From JAFAVZ01 sp036009105 (lineage in GTDB: Bacteria > Acidobacteriota > Thermoanaerobaculia > Gp7-AA8), in contig DASYMJ010000236.1 of assembly GCA_036009105.1 (NCBI GenBank), positions 1 to 6,415 on the forward strand: a stretch of 6,415 nt of DNA, read 5' to 3'. The notes beneath the pieces were generated by a model. The model made no database searches, was not told the origin of the DNA, and saw only the letters and a program-made list of their open reading frames with translations. A program made the translations under genes and the position numbers. Positions 1 to 5,705 of this stretch are shown here, piece by piece. Within the stretch, counting starts at the first letter, position 1. Each line of letters begins with the position of its first letter.

Positions 1-978
1 ATGTACGGGGCGGTCGGCATCTCCATCTGCGCCGGCTATCACCGCTTCTTCTCCCACAAGAGCTACGAGGCCTCGCGTCCGGTGCAGCTTTTCTACGCGA
101 TCTTCGGAGCGATGGCGGCCCAGAACTCGATCCTCTGGTGGTCGTCCAGCCACCGCATCCATCATCAATACGTCGACCGCGACTGGGATCCGTACAGCAT
201 CAAGCGCGGCTGCTGGTGGGCGCACATCCTCTGGATCTTCTACCGCCACGACGCGCCGGACGCGCAGTCGAACGCGGCGGACCTGCTGCGCAACCCGGTC
301 GTGGTGTGGCAGAACCGCTGGTACCGGGCCATCCTGGTGGTGGGCGGCTTCGGCCTGCCGGCGCTGATCGGCGCGCTGTTCGGCGATCCGCTGGCCGGCC
401 TGCTGTGGGGCGGCTTCCTCCGCCTGGCCGTGATCCATCACACCACGTTCTTCGTCAACTCGCTGGCGCACTACGTGGGCAGGCCGACCTACAACCCGGA
501 GGTCTCCGCCCGCGACAACTGGGGCGTCGCCCTCCTCACCCTGGGCGAGGGCTATCACAGCTTCCACCACCGCTTCCCGGCCGACTTCCGCAACGGCATC
601 CGCTGGTATCACTGGGATCCGGCGAAGTGGTTCATCGCCGCGCTGCGCCTGCTGGGCCTGGCCACCGGCCTCCGCTCCGCGACGCCGCCGCAGGTGGAGC
701 AGGCGCGGATGCACGCCGAGCTGCGCGCGATCGAGCCGCATCTGGAGGCGGCGCACGGCGAGCTGGCCGAGAACGTCCGCCGCCTGATCGCCGATGCGCG
801 CACCCATCTCGACACGGCGCTGGCCCTGTGGCGCCAGCACGCCGAGGAGCGCGCCCGCGGCGCGTCCGACGCCTGGCGCAACACGCGCCGCGCCGCGCGG
901 CAGCACATCCGCGAGGCGCGGCGCCGGTGGCGTCACGCGCGAGGGATGACCCTCGCTACGTACCGAACCGCTTCATGA
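1..978 (+). CDS. Membrane fatty-acid (acyl-CoA delta-9 type) desaturase, 5' end missing
   Basis: Predicted di-iron integral membrane desaturase that introduces a cis double bond into acyl chains and so adjusts membrane fluidity. All three histidine boxes of the family are visible: HRFFSH (H14-H19), HRIHH (H51-H55) and HSFHH (H186-H190). The NSLAH motif (N153, H157) matches the additional metal-binding Asn/His region of stearoyl-CoA desaturases. Hydrophobic stretches around 28-46 and 110-150 fit the usual membrane helices. Family members normally carry roughly 40-60 residues with membrane helices before the first box, so the ATG at position 1 is probably internal and the gene begins upstream of the window. 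From about residue 230 to the stop there is a charged, Arg/Ala/Glu-rich helical tail beyond the usual core. The 3' end overlaps the convergent DUF3494 gene by 23 nt. Desaturase family assignment is very secure; exact substrate (acyl-CoA or lipid-linked) and regioselectivity are inferred from family resemblance. Confidence 0.93.
   Translation: MYGAVGISICAGYHRFFSHKSYEASRPVQLFYAIFGAMAAQNSILWWSSSHRIHHQYVDRDWDPYSIKRGCWWAHILWIFYRHDAPDAQSNAADLLRNPVVVWQNRWYRAILVVGGFGLPALIGALFGDPLAGLLWGGFLRLAVIHHTTFFVNSLAHYVGRPTYNPEVSARDNWGVALLTLGEGYHSFHHRFPADFRNGIRWYHWDPAKWFIAALRLLGLATGLRSATPPQVEQARMHAELRAIEPHLEAAHGELAENVRRLIADARTHLDTALALWRQHAEERARGASDAWRNTRRAARQHIREARRRWRHARGMTLATYRTAS
939..956. terminator. GC hairpin at the convergent gene junction (candidate bidirectional terminator)
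   Basis: A perfect inverted repeat, GCGAGGG-ATGA-CCCTCGC, forms a 7-bp GC-rich stem with a 4-nt loop. It lies at the 3' ends of the convergent desaturase and DUF3494 genes, and its last base is part of the DUF3494 stop codon (TAG, complement of 956-958). The placement suits a terminator or mRNA 3'-end stabiliser for the minus-strand operon. No T-rich tract follows on either strand, so it is not a classical intrinsic terminator. Confidence 0.35.
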
Positions 979-1744
979 CCAGCACTCCCACGCCCCCGAG
1001 CAGGACGAGCAGCAGGGCCAGGCCGGCATAGTCCAGCGCCGGGACACCGGCGACGGAGGCCACCGAGCAGGGGCCGATGACGTTCGTGTCCAGCGTGACC
1101 GCTCCGTTCCGGGCCAGGAATCGTCCGGAGGCGTTCGCGCCGGTGGTCAGGGTGATGCTGGTCAGGGCGAGGACGTTGCCCTGGAACGAGCTGCCGGTGC
1201 CGAGAGTGGCGGAACTGCCCACCTGCCAGAACACGTTCGGGGCGCAGGTCGACCCGCCGGCGTTGCTCAGGACGACCGACGAGGCGCTGCCGGTCGTCAA
1301 CGTACTGCCGATCTTGAAGAGGAAGAACGCGTTCGGGTTGCCCTGCATGTTCAAGGTGAGGGTCCCGGTCAGCGCGGCCGAGGAGGAGAAGCAGTAGACG
1401 CCCGGGGTGAGGGTGAGGCCGCCGAGGTTCTGGCCGGTCAGGTCCAGGTTGCAGGGAATCCCGGCGGCGGTGTTGTATGCGGTGGTCAGGTCCGTTTGCG
1501 CCTGCGCCGCCACCGCATCGGCGGCATGAATCGATCCGCCGACCACCATACCGGGAGGGAAGGCGCCGACGGAGCTGCCGGGAGAGACGCCGACGTTGCC
1601 GGTGATGACGGAGGGGCCGGTGTTGGTCACCGCCGAGCCGCCCAGCACGGTGAAGCTCTGCGCCGTACCGAGAGGGATCTGGCCGACCGCCGGAAGCGCC
1701 GCGATCCCCAGGACTGCCAGAAAGCCGATGTACTTTCGCTGCAT
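956..1744 (-). CDS. DUF3494 ice-binding-like secreted protein with C-terminal IPTL-like anchor
   Basis: A 262-aa exported protein of the DUF3494 (ice-binding-protein-like) family, which folds as a discontinuous beta-helix. Residues 1-21 form a signal peptide (MQRK followed by a hydrophobic core ending near ALPAVG). The body shows family hallmarks: FTVLGGSAVTNTGPSVITGN (31-50), GNVGVSPG (49-56), IHAADAVAAQAQTDL (72-86), LTPGVYCFSSSAALTGTLTL (112-131), VFWQVGSSATLGTGSSFQGN (171-190) and LARNGAVTLDTN (210-221). Cysteines at 98, 118, 167 and 226 could form disulfides after export. The tail has VPALDYAGL (234-242), a hydrophobic segment (about 240-257) and terminal KRFGT, resembling an IPTL-CTERM sorting signal. 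The start was chosen because GAAAGGAG sits 8 nt upstream and the signal peptide begins exactly there; a longer frame to 1879 lacks both. Third gene of the kinase operon. Some homologues bind ice, but many DUF3494 proteins have no tested function, so antifreeze or adhesion activity is inference. Confidence 0.92.
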   Translation of the reverse strand: MQRKYIGFLAVLGIAALPAVGQIPLGTAQSFTVLGGSAVTNTGPSVITGNVGVSPGSSVGAFPPGMVVGGSIHAADAVAAQAQTDLTTAYNTAAGIPCNLDLTGQNLGGLTLTPGVYCFSSSAALTGTLTLNMQGNPNAFFLFKIGSTLTTGSASSVVLSNAGGSTCAPNVFWQVGSSATLGTGSSFQGNVLALTSITLTTGANASGRFLARNGAVTLDTNVIGPCSVASVAGVPALDYAGLALLLVLLGGVGVLVMKRFGT

Positions 1745-1752
1745 CTTTGAAT

Positions 1753-1760
1753 CTCCTTTC
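1753..1760 (-). promoter_or_regulatory. Ribosome binding site of the DUF3494 gene, overlapping the upstream stop codon
   Basis: On the minus strand GAAAGGAG lies 8 nt before the ATG at 1744. It overlaps the last bases of the zinc-ribbon gene's stop codon (TGA, complement of 1759-1761). This decides the DUF3494 start and suggests that ribosomes finishing the upstream gene help initiate this one. Confidence 0.8.
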
Positions 1761-2019
1761 AGAACTTGATCTCCTGGCTGGCGGCACTCTCGTCGCACGA
1801 CGCGCAGCGCCAGCCATGTGTGGTGAGCGTGAAGGGGGCTTCGTTCTCGTCGCGGAAGAGCGTCCTGGTCTCGCGGCACCAGGCGCAGCGCACGACATGG
1901 GGGTTGCCGAACTGCGGGTTCGCCCGGAGGATGGCCGCGGCCACCTCTTTTTCATCGGCGATCAAATCTTCGCTGCGCAGGACCTTCCCTGCCGTTGCGC
2001 GTACGAGCTGCCTGTTCAT
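1759..2019 (-). CDS. Small four-cysteine zinc-ribbon-like protein, function unknown
   Basis: An 86-aa soluble protein I do not recognise as a named family. Two CxxC knuckles, CAWC (C45, C48) and CASC (C72, C75), are separated by 23 residues, the layout of a treble-clef or zinc-ribbon fold; H41 and H68 sit close to the two knuckles. The first 40 residues are polar and helical (for example LIADEKEVAAAILRANPQFG) with no signal peptide or membrane segment. The start is firm: a strong GGAGGAG lies 5 nt upstream, and the ATG overlaps the kinase stop codon as ATGA (2016-2019), a typical translational-coupling arrangement. The DUF3494 gene follows after 14 nt. Zinc binding is inferred from the cysteines. 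A role as a DNA- or protein-binding adaptor for the kinase is possible, but nothing in the sequence shows it. Confidence 0.82.
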   Translation of the reverse strand: MNRQLVRATAGKVLRSEDLIADEKEVAAAILRANPQFGNPHVVRCAWCRETRTLFRDENEAPFTLTTHGWRCASCDESAASQEIKF

Positions 2020-5000
2020 GAAGGCTCCTCCGGTTGGGCTGTGACGGCGGTCATCGGGTCATCGCCTCTGCGCAACCGGCCCGTCCGCCGCCCCTGGCGG
2101 GAAGCGCCTGGGGCGTCCGCCAGCAGCGGGATGGTGACGATGAACGTCGCGCCGCGGCCGAGGCCGGGGCTCTCCACCCGCACCGCGCCGCCATGCACTC
2201 TCACGATCTGGGCCACGATGGCCAGGCCGATGCCAAGGCCGGGCAGGGGCCTGGTCTTGTCGTCCGCCTGGCGGTACAGCTCGAACACGTGCGGCGCGAA
2301 GTCGGCGCTGATGCCGACGCCGGTATCCATTACCGAAAGCCGGGCGTCGTTGCCGTCGCGCTCGAGCCAGACATCGACCTCGCCTCCGGCCGGGGTGAAC
2401 TTGATGGCGTTGCTCAGCAGGTTCCACACGACCTGCAGCAGGCGCACGCGGTCGCCCATCACCGGCGCGGGATCGAGGGTGAGGTGCAGGCGGACCTGCC
2501 CGCCCGCGCTGAGGGTGGTCATCTCCAGGGCCGAGGTGACGACGGCGGCCAGGTCGGTCTGGGCCATCTCCATGCTCAGCTTCTGTTCGCGGATGCGCGT
2601 GACGTCGAGCAGGTCCTCGATGAAGATCCGCAGCACGCTCGCGCTCTCGTCGACGCGGGCCAGGGCCTCGCTGTAGATCTCGGGACTGCTCTTCGCGAGC
2701 TGCACCCAGCCGATGATCGAGGTCAGCGGGGTGCGCAGCTCATGCGCCACCGTGCCCAGGAACGCGTCCTTGTAGCGGTTCGCGCTCTCCGCCTCGCGGA
2801 ACAGCATGGCCGTATCGATGGCCACCGCGGCGCGCTGCGACAGCTCCTCGGCGAGGTGCAGATCGGAGGCGTCGTACTGCCGCCGCGACGAGCAGAACGT
2901 GGTCGTTCCCAGCACCCGGTCGCGGACCATGAGCGGCACGCTGATGAGCGACCGCACCCCGAGCGCGCCGATGAGCTGGGTGATCTTCGCCTCCGGGCGG
3001 ACGCCGGTCAGCTGCGATTCCGCGATGTCGGTGAGCAGGACGGACTTGCGCAGGCGGAGCGCCTGCGGTGCGCCCGGCGCGTTCTCCGGCTCGCTGAAGG
3101 CGACCTGCTGGAACTGCGCCGCGAGCTCGCGCAGGACGGGGTTGGCGTGGGAGACGGTGAGGTGGCGGATCGTCCCGTCCTCGTTCACCAGGTCGACGGC
3201 GCACCAGTCGGCGAACGCCGCGGTGGAGAGGCGGGCCAGCGACTCGAGCGTCGTCTCATAGTCGAGCGATGATGCCAGCAGGCGGCTGGCCTGCGCAAGC
3301 ATCGTCGCGGCGCGCGTGGCCTCCTCGGCCACCAGGAGGCCGAGCTTCGAGGCGTTGATGTTGAGGATGGCCACGATCGCGCCGTCGATCTCCCCGCCCG
3401 ACTTGCGGTAGGCCCGGATGCGCAGCAGCCGCCAGTCACCGGCCGCATCCTGCACCTCCACGTCGGCGCCCTGGGACGTCTCCATCACCGCGCCGACCAG
3501 CTTCTCCAGCTGCGCGATGTCGATGGTGGAGGTGGCCTCGCCAAGCGGCCGGCCGATGGCCTGCGCGCCGAGGTTGAGCAGCGATCCGGCCGTGACGTTG
3601 AACCGGCGCATGGTCAAGTCGCGGCCGACGAAGAGGATGGGGATCTCCACCGCGCCGAGGAGGTTCTCGATGTCGTCGTTCATCCGCACCAGCGCCGTGT
3701 TGCGCAGGCGCAACTCGTCGTTGAGCGTGCTCAGCTCCTGGTTCGAGTGGCGGAGCTCCTCATCGCTCGACCGCGCCTCCTCGGCCGCGGCAGAGGCATC
3801 GTCGGCCAGCTGCTCGCGATCGTCCATGGCGGCGGCCAGCGCCTGGCGCAGGCCGTCCATCTCGGTCCGCGCACTGTCCGACCGCGGCTTCCCCGTGGCC
3901 GGCCCCGGCATGCTGTGGAACACGATCCAGCAGCGGTCGCCGCCCGGCGCGGCGGCGCCGTACGGGATCACGTCGAACGCAACGCGGCGGCGAAGGTCGC
4001 CGTCCATGACCAGAATGTCCTTGCCGGTGATCGCGGCCTGTTCGCGCAGGGCGCGGCGCACCGCGGGCCGCAGCACCGCCAGCACCTGGTGGTGCCGGAT
4101 CAGGCCGAAGAGATTGAGCGAGGCCTCTCCCGGCTCCAGCGCGATGAAGGGGGCGATCTCGCCGCGGATGCGGGTGATCTCCATCCGCTCGTTGATCAGC
4201 ACGCCGCAGGAGGCGAAATGAGCGGCCAGGAAGGCTTCGTCCTCGTCCCGGGCGACGCTGCCGGTGCGCCGCGCGAGGGGCGGCTTGCGGTAGATGAGCG
4301 GTTTGCCGGAGATGCGCGTGAGCTCGCCGGCCACGCCGCGCAGACTCTCCGAGCTGGCCAGGACGAGGAAGCCGCCCGGCGCCAGCGCGTACTGAAGAAG
4401 GGAGACGGCTTTTTTCTGGAGCTCGACGTTGCAGCAGGTCACCAGGTTGACCCTCGAGTATGGCGGATCGCGCGTGAGGTCATGCGCGGCGAAGATGCAG
4501 AGCTCGCGCAGCGGCTGCGCGATCCGGTAGCCGCCCGCCGCGGGCGTGAAGAAGCGCGCCAGCCGTTCCGCCGAGACCCCGCCCATGGCCTCCCGCGGAT
4601 AGAACGCGGTGCGCGCCTTCACCAGCGACTGCTCGTCGATGTCCGTTCCGTAGATGGAGATGGGCGGGACGTCGGGGCGGCCGTCGAGGTACTCCAGAAG
4701 GGTGATGGCGAGGGAGTAGACCTCTTCGCCCGTCGAGCAGCCTGCCACCCAGATGCGCACCCCATCCTCGGCGCCGGCGTCCTTCACCATGGCGGGGAAG
4801 ACGGCCGTCTTCAGCGCCTCGAAGCGCTCCGGCTCACGGAAGAACGCGGCCACGCCGGTGGGGTGGTCTCCGGCGAGGTCGCGCCTCCCCTCCTCCCGCC
4901 CCTCGCCGCGAGCGATCCCGGCCAGCCGCGCGGCGATGCCGGCCGGCGGCAGCACGAAGTCGGCCGCCACCGCGGCGGCGCGCGGCATGACCGCGAACTC

Positions 5001-5531
5001 GGCGCTCTCCGCGGTCTGGGCGAAAGTGATGCCGCCCGCGTCCCGAATGGCCTGCAGGCCGGAAGCGCCGTCCGGGTCATTGCCCGAGAGCACCACGCCG
5101 ATGGCGCCGCTTCCGCGCTCCGCGGCCAGTGCAGAAAAGAAACGGTCCAGCGGACGAGGCGGCACCGTGGAGGTGCGCGGCACGAGCCGGAGCCCGTTGC
5201 CCTGCACCGTCATCTCCGCGTCGGGAGGGATGAGGTAGATGCGGTTGCCGTCGAGACCCATCCCATCGACCACTTCCTGCACCGGGATCTTCGTGGCGCC
5301 GGCGAGGAGGTCGACGAGCAGGCTGCGCGGGTCGAGGTGCTGGACCAGCACCAGGGCCAGCCCGCTCTCGGGCGGGATGGCGGAAACGAGATCGATGAAC
5401 GCGTCGAGACCGCCGGCCGATGCGCCGATCGCGACGATGCGTACGGCAGCCACCGGATCGGGGAGGACCGGAGAGGCTGACGGCAGCTCCGCCCGCGGGC
5501 TGGAACGTTTGGATGGAGCGTGGGTTGCCAT
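2016..5531 (-). CDS. CheB-CheR-PAS-GAF sensor histidine kinase with degenerate CheR domain
   Basis: A 1171-aa protein with no membrane segment, predicted cytoplasmic. Domains in order: CheB methylesterase (about 30-206) with catalytic S38 in GASAGG, H65 in VQH and D154 in NDPDG; a CheR methyltransferase core (about 224-418) with SAM-site motif AGCSTGEE (263-270) and GTDIDE (295-300); a CheBR-type PAS-like region (about 432-540); a coiled coil (about 555-620); a PAS_10-type domain (about 620-728); GAF (about 745-910); HisKA with phospho-acceptor H930 in AHELRTP; and HATPase with N-box NLLSN (1037-1041), G1 DTGVG (1069-1073) and G2 GLGIGL (1098-1103). The kinase module looks intact. The CheR part lacks the N-terminal helical domain and a piece of the CRN-LIY loop, so methyl transfer is doubtful. 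There is no receiver domain, so the phosphate must go to a response regulator outside the window. The start was chosen for the GAAAGGA 10 nt upstream; an ATG at 5654 has no such site and lies upstream of the predicted transcription start. First gene of a three-gene operon. Confidence 0.93.
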   Translation of the reverse strand: MATHAPSKRSSPRAELPSASPVLPDPVAAVRIVAIGASAGGLDAFIDLVSAIPPESGLALVLVQHLDPRSLLVDLLAGATKIPVQEVVDGMGLDGNRIYLIPPDAEMTVQGNGLRLVPRTSTVPPRPLDRFFSALAAERGSGAIGVVLSGNDPDGASGLQAIRDAGGITFAQTAESAEFAVMPRAAAVAADFVLPPAGIAARLAGIARGEGREEGRRDLAGDHPTGVAAFFREPERFEALKTAVFPAMVKDAGAEDGVRIWVAGCSTGEEVYSLAITLLEYLDGRPDVPPISIYGTDIDEQSLVKARTAFYPREAMGGVSAERLARFFTPAAGGYRIAQPLRELCIFAAHDLTRDPPYSRVNLVTCCNVELQKKAVSLLQYALAPGGFLVLASSESLRGVAGELTRISGKPLIYRKPPLARRTGSVARDEDEAFLAAHFASCGVLINERMEITRIRGEIAPFIALEPGEASLNLFGLIRHHQVLAVLRPAVRRALREQAAITGKDILVMDGDLRRRVAFDVIPYGAAAPGGDRCWIVFHSMPGPATGKPRSDSARTEMDGLRQALAAAMDDREQLADDASAAAEEARSSDEELRHSNQELSTLNDELRLRNTALVRMNDDIENLLGAVEIPILFVGRDLTMRRFNVTAGSLLNLGAQAIGRPLGEATSTIDIAQLEKLVGAVMETSQGADVEVQDAAGDWRLLRIRAYRKSGGEIDGAIVAILNINASKLGLLVAEEATRAATMLAQASRLLASSLDYETTLESLARLSTAAFADWCAVDLVNEDGTIRHLTVSHANPVLRELAAQFQQVAFSEPENAPGAPQALRLRKSVLLTDIAESQLTGVRPEAKITQLIGALGVRSLISVPLMVRDRVLGTTTFCSSRRQYDASDLHLAEELSQRAAVAIDTAMLFREAESANRYKDAFLGTVAHELRTPLTSIIGWVQLAKSSPEIYSEALARVDESASVLRIFIEDLLDVTRIREQKLSMEMAQTDLAAVVTSALEMTTLSAGGQVRLHLTLDPAPVMGDRVRLLQVVWNLLSNAIKFTPAGGEVDVWLERDGNDARLSVMDTGVGISADFAPHVFELYRQADDKTRPLPGLGIGLAIVAQIVRVHGGAVRVESPGLGRGATFIVTIPLLADAPGASRQGRRTGRLRRGDDPMTAVTAQPEEPS
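2025..2031 (-). promoter_or_regulatory. Strong ribosome binding site for the zinc-ribbon gene inside the kinase 3' end
   Basis: GGAGGAG on the minus strand, 5 nt before the ATG at 2019. The same bases encode the two Glu residues near the kinase C-terminus (EEPS). Together with the ATGA overlap it fixes the zinc-ribbon start and supports co-translation of the two genes. Confidence 0.8.
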
Positions 5532-5541
5532 TTGGTTCGCA

Positions 5542-5548
5542 TCCTTTC
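5542..5548 (-). promoter_or_regulatory. Ribosome binding site deciding the kinase start
   Basis: GAAAGGA on the minus strand lies 10 nt before the ATG at 5531. The in-frame ATG 41 codons upstream (5654) has no comparable site, and the intervening residues are Arg-rich and unlike the CheB family, so the downstream start is preferred. Confidence 0.65.
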
Positions 5549-5583
5549 GTGGATACGTCTGAGGGTGGAGGCAGTGGCGAACA

Positions 5584-5597
5584 CGCTCGCGAGAGCG
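5584..5597. other. Hairpin in the predicted kinase 5' leader
   Basis: CGCTC-GCGA-GAGCG forms a 5-bp stem with a 4-nt loop in the roughly 105-nt predicted leader of the kinase mRNA. An 8-bp palindrome, GTCGCGAC, lies nearby at 5603-5610. In such GC-rich DNA short stems are common, so a regulatory role is uncertain. Confidence 0.25.
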
Positions 5598-5642
5598 CGC
5601 CTGTCGCGACCGGCAAGTCAGGCGTGCAGATGTAAGGAAATC

Positions 5643-5671
5643 AGTGTATGCCATCGTTGCCGATCTGGCAA
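5643..5671 (-). promoter_or_regulatory. Candidate sigma70-type promoter for the kinase operon
   Basis: On the minus strand TTGCCA (5671-5666) is followed by a 17-nt spacer and TACACT (5648-5643). That is 5/6 and 4/6 matches to the consensus hexamers at optimal spacing. Transcription would start near 5636, giving a leader of about 105 nt before the kinase ATG. The -35 hexamer lies in one arm of the palindrome shared with the divergent regulator promoter. No other equally good pair was seen in the intergenic region on this strand. Confidence 0.5.
5657..5671. promoter_or_regulatory. 15-bp palindromic operator candidate TTGCC-N5-GGCAA
   Basis: TTGCC-GATCT-GGCAA is a perfect 5-bp inverted repeat around a 5-bp centre, with two more matched pairs (TC/GA) outside a single mismatch. 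Its size suits a dimeric XRE helix-turn-helix protein, and the XRE gene starts 35 bp away. Each arm also forms the -35 box of one of the two divergent promoters, so a protein bound here would block both. That the neighbouring XRE protein binds it is inference. Confidence 0.5.
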
Positions 5672-5684
5672 TGAATGATATGAT
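5657..5684 (+). promoter_or_regulatory. Candidate sigma70-type promoter for the XRE regulator
   Basis: TTGCCG (5657-5662), a 16-nt spacer and TATGAT (5679-5684): 4/6 and 5/6 matches to the consensus, in the most AT-rich patch of the window. Transcription would start near 5691, leaving a very short leader of about 15 nt. The -35 hexamer is inside the palindrome, consistent with autoregulation. Confidence 0.5.
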
Positions 5685-5705
5685 GATTGACTAACTGGCA
5701 AGGCA

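Noticed and set aside
1745..1879. 45-residue upstream extension of the DUF3494 protein
   Set aside because: It would bury the signal peptide internally and ignore the well-placed GAAAGGAG; it only overlaps the zinc-ribbon gene.
933..1955. 340-codon minus-strand frame overlapping the DUF3494 gene
   Set aside because: Its product is Arg/Pro/Gly-rich and featureless, whereas the alternative frame gives a complete DUF3494 protein with signal peptide.
1747..2676. 309-codon plus-strand frame across the zinc-ribbon and kinase end
   Set aside because: No motif, Arg/Ser/Pro-rich, and antisense to two genes with strong ribosome sites and recognisable domains.
3747..5480. Long open frame (577 codons) on the plus strand opposite the kinase
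   Set aside because: Low-complexity Arg/Ala/Gly/His-rich translation with no recognisable motif; it is the antisense shadow of a GC-rich coding frame whose minus-strand product has clear domains throughout.
5532..5654. N-terminal extension of the kinase to an ATG at 5654 (41 extra residues)
   Set aside because: No ribosome site, Arg/Cys-rich sequence unlike the CheB family, and the codon lies upstream of the predicted transcription start. The ATG at 5531 has GAAAGGA at suitable spacing.
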